Origin: Neomegalonema sp.
Lineage (GTDB): Bacteria > Pseudomonadota > Alphaproteobacteria > Rhodobacterales > Rhodobacteraceae
DNA: 64,000 nucleotides
Reading direction: 5' to 3'
NCBI GenBank assembly: GCA_022760435.1
Contig: JALEFY010000005.1
Span: forward strand, 62,001 to 126,000
Shown: positions 46,493 to 54,918 of the stretch, piece by piece
Position numbering within the stretch: position 1 is the stretch's first letter
Layout of the letters: every line of letters starts with the position of its first letter
Notes under the pieces: model-generated
Databases searched by the model: none
Told to the model about the DNA's origin: nothing
Seen by the model: only the letters and a program-made list of their open reading frames with translations
Position numbers and translations under genes: made by a program

Positions 46493-47422
46493 ATGAGCCA
46501 GAACAGCCCTCCCGATCTTTTCGACCGCGCCCTGCGCCGCCAGCGCCGCAACCGCGCCGCCGCGCGCTTTGCCCAGGCCGCCTTCCTGCATGATGCGGTG
46601 ATCGATGCCTTCGCGGATCGGTTGTCGATGATCAATCGGCAATTTGCCGATGTGGCGATCCTTGCCGCTGCGGATGGTCGCTATGCGAGGGCCTTGCGCA
46701 CGCCGCCCCGCTCGCTCGTGCAGATCGAGCAGGCGCAGGCTCTGGCCGCTTGCGCCAAAGAGGGCGAGATCCGCATCGGCGACCCCGCCGCCCCGGCTTT
46801 GGCGCCACAAAGTTGCGACCTGATCCTGTTCGGCCTTGACCTGCATGCGATCAATGATCCGGTCGGGGCGCTGATCCAGGCGCGCCATGCTCTGCGCCCG
46901 GACGGCCTGCTCCTCGCCGCCCTGCCCGCTGGCAACAGCCTGACCGAGCTGCGCCAGAGCCTGAGTATCGCCGAGTCGGAGATCGAGGGCGGTCTGTCGC
47001 CGAGGATTGCCCCGATGGCCGATCTGCGCAGCCTTGGCGCTCTGTTGCAGCGGGCTGGCTACGCCCTGCCGGTCGCGGATGCCGAGACCCTGACCGTCTG
47101 GTATCGCTCGCCGATTGCCTTGATGAAAGACCTTCAGGCGATGGGCGAAAGCAACTGCCTGACCCAGCGTCGGCGCCGCTTCTTGCGCCGCGCGACCCTG
47201 GCCCGCGCGCTTGAGCTTTACGCCAGCCATAATGCGCGTGCCGATGGTAAGCTGCGCGCGAGTTTCGAGATCGCCTTTCTCACCGGCTGGGCCCCCGCGC
47301 AAAACCAACCCAAGCCGCTGCGCCCGGGCTCGGCGCAAAAGTCGCTGGCCGAGGCTCTGGGTGCCCAGGAGGGGGCGCAGACCGACGACGCGCCGCCTAA
47401 CGCACCCCGAACCGAGCGATGA
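46493..47422 (+). CDS. SAM-dependent methyltransferase-like protein, BioC/NDUFAF5-type
   Basis: The 309-residue product has the NDUFAF5/BioC-type beginning (LFDRALRRQRRNRAAARF). Methyltransferase-like segments include CDLILFGLDLHAINDPVGAL, RHALRPDGLLLAALPAGNSL and GALLQRAGYALPVADAETL. The SAM-binding glycine loop is degenerate (VAILAAADGRYAR instead of an LDxGxGxG pattern). About 40 disordered residues end the protein. It diverges from comF and overlaps the convergent DUF1489 gene by 26 bases. Confidence 0.8.
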   Translation: MSQNSPPDLFDRALRRQRRNRAAARFAQAAFLHDAVIDAFADRLSMINRQFADVAILAAADGRYARALRTPPRSLVQIEQAQALAACAKEGEIRIGDPAAPALAPQSCDLILFGLDLHAINDPVGALIQARHALRPDGLLLAALPAGNSLTELRQSLSIAESEIEGGLSPRIAPMADLRSLGALLQRAGYALPVADAETLTVWYRSPIALMKDLQAMGESNCLTQRRRRFLRRATLARALELYASHNARADGKLRASFEIAFLTGWAPAQNQPKPLRPGSAQKSLAEALGAQEGAQTDDAPPNAPRTER

Positions 47423-47906
47423 TCTGGCGCAGTTCTTCCGGCAGCTCTTCTTGCGACGCGCCAGGCGCGGCCCTCGATTTGCGCGCAGCAATGCCGCCCG
47501 AAGAATTGGCTCCCACAAGATCCGCCGGCGCATCTGCGGCAGCGAGATATCGCCAACCCTGAAAAGGTCGCCGAGGTGCAGCCTCGGTCTCGATGATATC
47601 AGTACCCAGAACCAGAGCACAGCGGCGGAGCCCGTCTTCGGCCAGATGCTCGCGAATATCCTCGATCCGCTGACGGGCCCGGATCACCCCCTTGAAGACC
47701 CAATAGAGCGACCCACCCTCGAGCAGTTCCTCGGCCCGGCGCGGCCATTGCCGGGTGACGTGAAATGGCCTTGGATCCTGCCCCTGCTGCGCTTGCACCA
47801 GACTGCGCTCGAGCTGCCAGCGCCGCAGATCCGCGACTTCCTCAGCGCCCACGCAGAGCTTGACCAAATTCAGCCCCGGGCCGTTGCGCCCGCCATCATC
47901 CTGCAT
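47397..47906 (-). CDS. DUF1489 family protein
   Basis: This 169-residue protein is of a family found mainly in alphaproteobacteria and of unknown function. Recognised segments are NLVKLCVGAEEVADLRRWQ, VTRQWPRRAEELLEGGSLYW and VFKGVIRARQRIEDIRE. There is no signal peptide or membrane segment. The C terminus is rich in Glu and Arg. It converges with the methyltransferase-like gene. Confidence 0.85.
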   Translation of the reverse strand: MQDDGGRNGPGLNLVKLCVGAEEVADLRRWQLERSLVQAQQGQDPRPFHVTRQWPRRAEELLEGGSLYWVFKGVIRARQRIEDIREHLAEDGLRRCALVLGTDIIETEAAPRRPFQGWRYLAAADAPADLVGANSSGGIAARKSRAAPGASQEELPEELRQIIARFGVR

Positions 47907-48000
47907 CCGAAAGGCTCATTGCAAAGGAGCGGGGCTGGATCTTCCGGCCCTCTTCGTTAAAGAGTCCTTCCTATCTTCTGACCAAGAACCCTGTCGAGCC

Positions 48001-48321
48001 ATGACGATGAATGAGCTGGTTGATTCACTGACCTTTCTACTGGGCCTCGGCATCGCCGCCGCGGCAGGCGCGCTTGCAGGCGGCGTTTTGGCAGCGCAAT
48101 GGCCGCGCGCGGCCTTTGGCCTCTGGGGCGCCTTGATCATCGGCGCCATCGCCGGCGGATTTGCCGCCACGATCTTGCCCATCCTTGACACCGGCATGCA
48201 GGATCTCACCTCCTCGAGCGTCACGGCCCTGTTGGCCAATCTGCTCACCGGCGCCGTCGCGGGCCTGCTCTGCCTAACCTGCCTCGCCCTCGCGCGCATT
48301 TGCATCGCTCCAGCTGAATAA
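48001..48321 (+). CDS. Small hydrophobic membrane protein
   Basis: The 106-residue product is nearly all hydrophobic, with three or four membrane segments rich in Ala, Gly and Leu (LLGLGIAAAAGALAGGVLAA; LWGALIIGAIAGGFAATILP; GAVAGLLCLTCLALARICIA). I chose the Met at 48001; one two codons later is equally possible. The family is not recognised. It converges with the prepilin-peptidase-like gene, 8 bases away. Confidence 0.65.
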   Translation: MTMNELVDSLTFLLGLGIAAAAGALAGGVLAAQWPRAAFGLWGALIIGAIAGGFAATILPILDTGMQDLTSSSVTALLANLLTGAVAGLLCLTCLALARICIAPAE

Positions 48322-48329
48322 CAGCGCTC

Positions 48330-48875
48330 TTACACCGGAATCGGCGGCGGATCCCACAACCAGAGCGTCCAGAGTGCCAGCGCCAGAGCCGGCACAAAGG
48401 GCAAGGTGCGGTCCTTGGCGATACCCAGATCCAGCAGCACCACCACGACGATCGCTCCGCCCGCGGCGAGCACCATCACCCAGGGCAATGCGGAAGGCCC
48501 CAACCAGGCCCCCGCCGCAGCGAAGATCAGCATATCCGCCCCGCCAATCCCTGCCCGGCCGCGAATTGCCTGATAGAGCCGGTCCACCGACCATAGTCCC
48601 ACGCCCGCCCCCAGTGCCGCCGCGCCATGCTCAAGCACCATCGGCCGTGACACCAGCGCTGCATTGAGCAGACCAAAGCCGATCAGCGCAAAGCTCGTCA
48701 CATCGCTCACCAGCCGTCTGCGCCAATCCTGAAGGCTCGCGCTGGCCAGCAGCCCCGCGAGCAATCCGCCCATCATCACCCCCCGCATATCCGACCCATG
48801 CAAAAGCAGCGAGCTCAACGCCCCCAAAAGGGCAGTCAGAAGCACAGCCATCAAGCGCGCCTCAAATCCTGCCAT
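48330..48875 (-). CDS. A24-type prepilin peptidase-like membrane protein
   Basis: The 181-residue membrane protein is the size of the short (CpaA/TadV-like) prepilin peptidases, without the N-terminal methylase domain. It has six to seven hydrophobic segments. The first Asp region is SLQDWRRRLVSD near residue 50. The second is GRAGIGGADMLIFAAAGAW near residue 106, a variant of the usual GxGDxK with Ala before the Asp and no Lys after, so peptidase activity is unproven. AGGGG precedes the Met at 48875. No pilin genes are near. Confidence 0.75.
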   Translation of the reverse strand: MAGFEARLMAVLLTALLGALSSLLLHGSDMRGVMMGGLLAGLLASASLQDWRRRLVSDVTSFALIGFGLLNAALVSRPMVLEHGAAALGAGVGLWSVDRLYQAIRGRAGIGGADMLIFAAAGAWLGPSALPWVMVLAAGGAIVVVVLLDLGIAKDRTLPFVPALALALWTLWLWDPPPIPV

Positions 48876-49017
48876 TAACCCCTTGTATCGGATCCCCCGC
48901 TGTGGCATCGGCTTGCCCTTACCCCTTTTTCATCGATCGCCCCGCCCCCCTTCCTTCAGGCGGCGCCGTGGTAAAATTGATCTCGAGCTCGAATTAAGAC
49001 TTCCAGAATCAGTTTAC

Positions 49018-49032
49018 GTTCGTTAAGTGTTC
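49018..49032 (+). promoter_or_regulatory. LexA (SOS) operator upstream of the second class II ribonucleotide reductase
   Basis: GTTCGTTAAGTGTTC is an exact match to the alphaproteobacterial LexA consensus GTTC-N7-GTTC. It ends 26 bases before the ATG at 49059, where it could block transcription. Confidence 0.75.
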
Positions 49033-49058
49033 CTTAGCAAAACAAGAACGGAGCTTCA

Positions 49059-51374
49059 ATGACTGTCTTCGCCGCCCCGATCGCCGAGCAAATCTGGGAC
49101 ATGAAATACCGGTTCAAATCCCGAGACGGCGCGATCCATGACGCGACGGTGGAGGAGAGCTGGCGGCGTGTCGCCAAGGCATTGGCCGAAGCCGAGGCTC
49201 CCAAGCAGCGCGCCCAATGGGCCGAGCGGTTCTATGGAGCGCTTGAAGATTTCAAGTTCTTGCCGGCGGGGCGGATTCTGGCGGGCGCCGGGACCGCCCG
49301 CTCGGTGACCTTGTTCAATTGCTTCGTGATGGGCACGATCCCGGATAGTATGGAAGGCGTGTTCGAGATGCTCAAGGAGGCTGCCGTCACCATGCAGCAT
49401 GGCGGCGGCATCGGCTATGACTTCTCGACGATCCGGCCGAAAGGGGCTCCGGTGGCCGGAGTTGGCGCCGATGCCTCCGGGCCGCTTTCCTTCATGGATG
49501 TCTGGGACGCGATGTGCCGCACCATCATGTCGGCGGGCTCCCGGCGCGGGGCCATGATGGCCACGATGCGCTGTGATCATCCCGATATCGAGGCGTTCAT
49601 CGCCGCCAAGCGCGAGCCCGACCGTCTTCGGATGTTCAATCTCTCGGTACTGGCGACCGACGCTTTCATGCAGGCGGTGGAGGCGGATGCGCCTTGGGAT
49701 CTTGTGTTCGGCGACACGGTCTACAAGACGCTGCCCGCGCGGTCCCTGTGGGACCAGATCATGCAGGCGACCTATGATTATGCCGAACCCGGGGTGATCT
49801 TTGTTGATCGGATCAACGCGCGCAACAACCTGCATTATTGCGAAACGATCACCGCCACCAATCCGTGCGGGGAGCAGCCATTGCCGCCTTATGGCGCCTG
49901 CCTGCTCGGCTCGATCAATCTGGCGCGCCTTGTCAACGATCCGTTTGAGCAAGACGCGCATTTGGATGTTGACGCGCTGGATGATCTCGTCCGCTTGTCG
50001 GTTCGGATGATGGACAATGTGGTGGATGTCTCTCGATTCGCGCTCGACGCCCAACGCGACGAAGCCATCGCCAAGCGCCGGATCGGGCTCGGTGTCACCG
50101 GCCTGGCCGATGCGCTTCTGATGATGCGCCTGACCTATGGCTCTGATGCAGCGGTGGCGCAAACCCGCAGCTGGATGAAGGCGATCCAGCGCGCGGCCTA
50201 TCTCGCCTCGGTGGATCTGGCCAAGGAAAAAGGCGCCTTTTCGCTCTTTGACCGCGAATCCTATCTGGCTGGCGAAACCATCCAGGGCCTTGATGACGAT
50301 GTGCGCGAAGCGATCGGCGAACATGGCATTCGCAACGCCCTGCTCACCTCCATCGCGCCCACGGGCACCATCTCGCTCTATGCCGGCAATGTGTCCTCTG
50401 GCATTGAGCCGGTCTTTGCCTATGGCTACACGCGAAAGGTTCTGCAACCGGACGGTACCCGGCGCGAGGAGGAGGTCGTCGACTACGCGGTGAAGCTTTA
50501 CCGCGACCGATTCGGAGCGGATACGCCGCTTCCCGATTACTTTGTCAGCGCCCAGACACTGACCCCGGATGCGCATGTGCGCATGCAGGCTGCTGCTCAG
50601 GATTATATCGACAGCGCCATTTCAAAAACGATCAATGTGCCGGAGGAGATCTCGTTTGAGGCGTTCAAGGGCGTGTATTTGCAAGCCTATGCGTCGGGCT
50701 GCAAGGGATGCACGACCTATCGGCCCAATCTCGTGACCGGGTCAGTTCTTTCAGCCGAGAGTTCCGAGGCGCCCAAAGATGATCCGTCGGCGGCCCTGCC
50801 GCAGACCGCCGACGGCGCCGCGCAGGATCAGGGGGCGGTTGTCTACATGCACGAACCGCTCGAGCGCCCTGATGCGCTGATCGGGGCGACCTACAAGCTC
50901 AAATGGCCCGAAAGCCCGCATGCGATCTATATCACGGTGAATGATCTGATCGAAGCCGGTCGTCGCCGCCCATTTGAAGTCTTCATCAACTCCAAGAACA
51001 TGGAGCACTACGCCTGGACCGTTGCCCTGACCCGGATGATCTCGGCCGTCTTCCGGCGCGGCGGCGATGTTTCCTTTGTGGTTGAGGAGCTCAAAGCCGT
51101 CTTCGATCCGCGCGGCGGCGCCTGGATGAAGGGGAAATATGTGCCTTCCATCCTGGCCGCGATCGGTGAGGTGATCGAGCGGCATATGGTCGAGATCGGC
51201 TTTCTGGAGCCGGGCGGTGCCTTGCTCGAGGATCCCGCCTCCCTTGAAGGCAAATCCGCAACCCCTGTCACGGCCGTCAAGACCCCGGCCTGCCCGAGCT
51301 GCGGGAGCTTGTCGCTCCAGCATATCGAAGGCTGCGCCACTTGTTTGTCTTGCGGCTTTTCCAAATGCGCATGA
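49059..51374 (+). CDS. Adenosylcobalamin-dependent ribonucleotide reductase, short form (second class II enzyme)
   Basis: This 771-residue class II reductase is distinct from the 1224-residue NrdJ at 6759-10433. It has the first redox Cys in LFNCFVMG (Cys88), the loop TMQHGGGIGYDFSTIRPKG, the active-site NPCGEQPL at residues 268-275, and TSIAPTGTISLYAGNVSSGIE. The middle region SAISKTINVPEEISFEAFKG leads to a C-terminal extension containing a Cys-rich tail (CPSCG, CATCLSCGFSKCA). A LexA-type operator lies just upstream, so this copy is probably induced by DNA damage. GGAG precedes the ATG. The following gene lies 120 bases downstream and may be separate. Confidence 0.93.
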   Translation: MTVFAAPIAEQIWDMKYRFKSRDGAIHDATVEESWRRVAKALAEAEAPKQRAQWAERFYGALEDFKFLPAGRILAGAGTARSVTLFNCFVMGTIPDSMEGVFEMLKEAAVTMQHGGGIGYDFSTIRPKGAPVAGVGADASGPLSFMDVWDAMCRTIMSAGSRRGAMMATMRCDHPDIEAFIAAKREPDRLRMFNLSVLATDAFMQAVEADAPWDLVFGDTVYKTLPARSLWDQIMQATYDYAEPGVIFVDRINARNNLHYCETITATNPCGEQPLPPYGACLLGSINLARLVNDPFEQDAHLDVDALDDLVRLSVRMMDNVVDVSRFALDAQRDEAIAKRRIGLGVTGLADALLMMRLTYGSDAAVAQTRSWMKAIQRAAYLASVDLAKEKGAFSLFDRESYLAGETIQGLDDDVREAIGEHGIRNALLTSIAPTGTISLYAGNVSSGIEPVFAYGYTRKVLQPDGTRREEEVVDYAVKLYRDRFGADTPLPDYFVSAQTLTPDAHVRMQAAAQDYIDSAISKTINVPEEISFEAFKGVYLQAYASGCKGCTTYRPNLVTGSVLSAESSEAPKDDPSAALPQTADGAAQDQGAVVYMHEPLERPDALIGATYKLKWPESPHAIYITVNDLIEAGRRRPFEVFINSKNMEHYAWTVALTRMISAVFRRGGDVSFVVEELKAVFDPRGGAWMKGKYVPSILAAIGEVIERHMVEIGFLEPGGALLEDPASLEGKSATPVTAVKTPACPSCGSLSLQHIEGCATCLSCGFSKCA

Positions 51375-51494
51375 GGAGCGAAAGCAGATCCTGAAAATCG
51401 GGGCGCCTTAACCTCGGCTTCACCTTGCTCGGCTACGGTCTCAAGGCAAATTCCTGAGTGCCCTGAGCAACCCGCGCATATCCCGAGGAACCCG

Positions 51495-52034
51495 ATGTTC
51501 AACGAAGTGGATCAAAACCTGGCCGATGCTGCATATCCCAGCTTCGATGATGATGCCGCAACGCTGCAACAGATCACCCTCAATGACATCCCGGCACAGC
51601 ATCCGGTGCAATGCTTTGCCGCGATGCATGCCGAGCTGTGCAAGGGCATCCTGCTGCCTCACGAAGAGGACATGTTCCGCCACGCCGATGCCAAGTCGAT
51701 TTTTGCCTGGTCCAAGCATATCGAGCCGATCGAGATCGAGGGCATGGTGGACTTCAAGGTGCTGCGCCAGGGTGACAAGCTCGCCGAGCGCGAGAAAAGA
51801 TCGTATCGCGATCAGTGGATGAGCGACACGCTCGACCCAGAATTCGTCGATGCGCGCTATCGCGAAATCATCGCCGCTTCGATCTTGCGCAAACCGATGT
51901 TCTCCAAAGGCGCCACGCCCTCGCGCGAGCGTTCCTTCATCAACCTGCTGCGCGGTGTCTTCCCCGTATTTGCCGAGAACCAGGCGCGTCTGCGCTTGTT
52001 CGAAGTCGCAGCGGAGCCTTATGTCGCTCTCTGA
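51495..52034 (+). CDS. Hypothetical cytosolic protein
   Basis: I do not recognise this 179-residue protein with confidence. It has no signal or membrane segment. Conserved-looking parts are HPVQCFAAMHAELCKGILLP, SIFAWSKHIEPIEIEGMVDF and SFINLLRGVFPVFAENQARL. A distant resemblance to single-domain PAS proteins of alphaproteobacteria is possible but not shown. GAGGA precedes the ATG. Its last 16 bases overlap the 3' end of the convergent chaC-like gene. Confidence 0.65.
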   Translation: MFNEVDQNLADAAYPSFDDDAATLQQITLNDIPAQHPVQCFAAMHAELCKGILLPHEEDMFRHADAKSIFAWSKHIEPIEIEGMVDFKVLRQGDKLAEREKRSYRDQWMSDTLDPEFVDARYREIIAASILRKPMFSKGATPSRERSFINLLRGVFPVFAENQARLRLFEVAAEPYVAL

Positions 52035-52615
52035 TCCGTCTCGGGATCGCGGCTGAGACGCTCGCGCACCAGCGCCACCAACTGCGCCATATCCGGATCC
52101 TCGGCACCGAGCGCATCCAGATGGGCCATGGTGTTGAACAAATACTCGGCATTGGGCCCGGCTGGCCCAACGCTTTGCGCAATCACTGCTGCTTGCTCAT
52201 CCAGACTAAGATCCGGCGCGCATTGCCAATGCGCCGGATCAATCGCATAGGTCAGAGCGGCAACCTCGCTGGCCGGATGATCGGCCACGGGCGCCAGATG
52301 CGCTTGCGCCCAGATTTCATGATACGCATCGGAAACCAGCTCGCGCTCGCGCAGATAGGCCAGGACCGCCGGACCCTCTTCGGGGGCGACGCGCAGCGCG
52401 AGGCCATGTGTTCGGGCGCTCGGCTCCGGGCTCAGGGCCAGAACCAGCCCGGGACGCTCCGGCGTTCCGCGATAATGCACCGACCAAAGGCAAAACCGTC
52501 TCGCATATCCATGCACGATCGCCGGTCTTTGCTCCGCGACCGCAAAGCCGGGCCGCCATAACAGCGACCCATAGGCAAAGACCCAAAAACCCGCCTCGGG
52601 GTCAAAAGCCGTCAT
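52019..52615 (-). CDS. ChaC-like gamma-glutamylcyclotransferase
   Basis: The 198-residue product matches the ChaC group that cleaves glutathione to 5-oxoproline and Cys-Gly. It begins WVFAYGSLLWRPGF, the substrate-binding YGSLxW motif. A conserved Glu lies in ERELVSDAYHE, and NAEYLFNTMAHLDALG is near the end. Its ATG overlaps the tyrC stop codon (ATGA), so it is translated with hisC and tyrC. Confidence 0.9.
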   Translation of the reverse strand: MTAFDPEAGFWVFAYGSLLWRPGFAVAEQRPAIVHGYARRFCLWSVHYRGTPERPGLVLALSPEPSARTHGLALRVAPEEGPAVLAYLRERELVSDAYHEIWAQAHLAPVADHPASEVAALTYAIDPAHWQCAPDLSLDEQAAVIAQSVGPAGPNAEYLFNTMAHLDALGAEDPDMAQLVALVRERLSRDPETDQRAT

Positions 52616-53595
52616 GCGTCCTTCCCGCCCACTGCCGGCGCATTGGGGCGACGGCCGAAATCCGGCCGATCCGTATCCTGCCCAAGATCGAGGATCCCGC
52701 GCCGGATCTCCCGCGTGCGCTCGAAATGCTGCTCAAGCGCCTCCGCATCACCCCAGCGAATCGCACGCTGCAAGGCAAAGAGATCCTCGGTAAAACGCCC
52801 GAGCAGCTCCAGCGTCGCTTCGCGATTGGCGAGGAAGACATCGCGCCACATCACCGGGTCCGATGCCGCGATCCTCGTAAAGTCGCGAAAACCGCCCGCC
52901 GAGTATTTGATGACCTCCGCCTTGGTCACCTCTTCGAGATCATCGGCGGTGCCGACAATCGTATAGGCGATGAGATGCGGCAGATGCGAGGTGACGGCCA
53001 GCACCCGGTCATGATGCGCCGCACTCATCCGATCGACAAGCGCGCCGAGCCCTGCCCATAGTGCCTCCAGACGATCGACGCGCGCCGGATCTTCACCCTC
53101 AGCCGGGCACAGGATGCACCAGCGATGGCGAAACAGGGTGGCAAACCCTGCGCGCGGACCGGAATGCTCGGTCCCGGCGATCGGATGGGCCGGGATGAAG
53201 GACGTATCGGCGCGCAAGAACGGGCTGACCGCCTCCCAAACCGCGCCCTTGACCGACCCCACATCGCTCAGGACCGCACCCGGTGCCATATGAGGCGCGA
53301 TCTGCGCGGCGACCGCGCCCATGGATCCAACCGGAATGCAAAGGATCACCAGATCGGCGCCCCGCACGCCTTCCACCGCATTGGCCTCAATACGATCCGC
53401 CAAGCCGCGTTCGGTTGCCTGAGCGCGATGGTCTGCGTTTTGATCGACACCGATGATCTCGCGCGCCAGCCCATTGGCCCGTATCCCCAGCGCCAGCGAC
53501 GAGCCGATCAGACCGAGCCCGATCAGACAGACACGATCAAAAAGCGTGCCCTGGCGCTTTGGCACGCCGCCCGCCGCTGCATGTGCCTCGCTCAC
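52612..53595 (-). CDS. Prephenate (cyclohexadienyl/arogenate) dehydrogenase
   Basis: This enzyme oxidises prephenate or arogenate with NAD(P), on the way to tyrosine. The 327-residue product starts at GTG overlapping the hisC stop (GTGA); the much longer open frame upstream lies within hisC and is rejected. It has the Rossmann motif VCLIGLGLIGSSLALGIRAN, ADLVILCIPVGSM, LSDVGSVKGAV, HPIAGTEHSGP and TSHLPHLIAYTIVG. hisC provides an aminotransferase for the same pathway. A short charged tail follows the helical domain. Confidence 0.93.
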   Translation of the reverse strand: MSEAHAAAGGVPKRQGTLFDRVCLIGLGLIGSSLALGIRANGLAREIIGVDQNADHRAQATERGLADRIEANAVEGVRGADLVILCIPVGSMGAVAAQIAPHMAPGAVLSDVGSVKGAVWEAVSPFLRADTSFIPAHPIAGTEHSGPRAGFATLFRHRWCILCPAEGEDPARVDRLEALWAGLGALVDRMSAAHHDRVLAVTSHLPHLIAYTIVGTADDLEEVTKAEVIKYSAGGFRDFTRIAASDPVMWRDVFLANREATLELLGRFTEDLFALQRAIRWGDAEALEQHFERTREIRRGILDLGQDTDRPDFGRRPNAPAVGGKDA

Positions 53596-54758
53596 TCTCG
53601 AGCGCCTCCAACAAATTCGCGCAAGGCGGCCGCGACCGCGATGCAATCGGAAGAGCTGCCGATGGAGATGCGCAGGTGATCGGGCAATCCGTACCCCTCC
53701 ATCCGGCGGGCGATGATCCCGCGCGAGCGCAAGAAGGCATCGGCGCTGGCCGCGCTTACTGAGCCGTTCTGGCCAAAACGCGGCAGGATGAAATTGGCAA
53801 AGCTCGGCGGCACCTCGATCTGGGCAGCGCTCAGTTCCTTGGTGAGCCAATCGCGCCAGACCTCATTCTGGATCGCGCAGGCACGCACATAGGCGGTGTC
53901 GCGAATCGCCGCTTCGGCCGCCATTTGCGCCGGTATCGAGAGATTGAACGGCCCGCGCACGCGGTTATAGGCATCCACGACCACCGGCGGCGCATAGCCC
54001 CATCCCACGCGCAAGGCCGCCAGGCCGTGGATCTTTGAGAAAGTGTGGGTGACGATGACATTCGGCAGCCGGTCAACCAGACGCAGGCCGTCGTCGTAAT
54101 CATCCATCCGCATGTATTCGGCATAGGCCCCGTCGAGCACCAGCAGGACATGAGGCGGCAGACCGCGCGCGAGCCCCTCGACCGTGGCGGCATCGATATA
54201 GGTGCCTGTCGGGTTGTTGGGATTGGCGATGAAGACCAGCTTCGTCCGGTCCGTCACCGCGCGCAAGATCGCGCCGACATCGGTGGTCAGATCGGTTTCG
54301 GGCACCGCCACCGGTTCGGCACCAGCAGCCAGAGCCGAAATCCGGTACATCGAAAAGCCATGCACGGTGTGGATGACCTCATCGCCCGGCTCACAGAACG
54401 CCATGCAAAGCAACGAGATGATCTCGTCGGACCCGGCGCCGAAGATGATCTGATCGGGGCTAATCTCCTTTACATGCGCGATGGCACCGCGCAGTGAAGA
54501 GGCATTTCCATCTGGATAAATTGCCATTTGATCCGCAGCACGGCGGTAGGCTTCAATTGCACGGGCACTTGGACCAAGCGGGTTCTCGTTGGAGGAGAGC
54601 TTGATCACGCGCTCCTGCCCATCTGCCTTGCTTTCACCGGGCGTGTACGGAGAAATGCGCAAAACGTGCTGATTGGGTTGCGGCCCCGCGACAGAGGCGG
54701 AAGATCCCGCCGCCCGCATGAGGTCACTCGGCTCGAATGTTGCCGAAGAATTCTGCAT
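53592..54758 (-). CDS. hisC: Histidinol-phosphate/aromatic aminotransferase HisC-type
   Basis: This 388-residue fold-type I PLP enzyme has segments VIKLSSNENPLGPSARAIEA, FGAGSDEIISLLCMAFCEPG, VFIANPNNPTGTYID, LLVLDGAYAEYM, and THTFSKIHGLAALRVGWG with the PLP-binding Lys in FSKIHGL. Substrate-binding Arg is in GLPDHLRISIGSS. Its coupling to tyrC suggests it transaminates aromatic keto acids as well as imidazoleacetol phosphate. A 40-codon open frame overlaps its start in another frame (see findings). Confidence 0.92.
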   Translation of the reverse strand: MQNSSATFEPSDLMRAAGSSASVAGPQPNQHVLRISPYTPGESKADGQERVIKLSSNENPLGPSARAIEAYRRAADQMAIYPDGNASSLRGAIAHVKEISPDQIIFGAGSDEIISLLCMAFCEPGDEVIHTVHGFSMYRISALAAGAEPVAVPETDLTTDVGAILRAVTDRTKLVFIANPNNPTGTYIDAATVEGLARGLPPHVLLVLDGAYAEYMRMDDYDDGLRLVDRLPNVIVTHTFSKIHGLAALRVGWGYAPPVVVDAYNRVRGPFNLSIPAQMAAEAAIRDTAYVRACAIQNEVWRDWLTKELSAAQIEVPPSFANFILPRFGQNGSVSAASADAFLRSRGIIARRMEGYGLPDHLRISIGSSSDCIAVAAALREFVGGARE

Positions 54759-54918
54759 AGAACCCGAACCTTTTGCCTAGTTCGACATCGCGTAAATGAC
54801 AGCGAAGCGCCCCCTCTTCGTCGTGCGGACACTCACAGCCTGTCATCATTCCGTCAAGTGCCGAAAAGCGGTCGTTTGAAGCCAAAACGATGTCGCGGCA
54901 CACTTGCGTCCCATCAGT

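Noticed and set aside
52612-53850. A 412-residue version of the prephenate dehydrogenase starting at 53850
   Set aside because: The first 85 codons lie within hisC, with no family resemblance. The GTG overlapping the hisC stop gives the normal protein.
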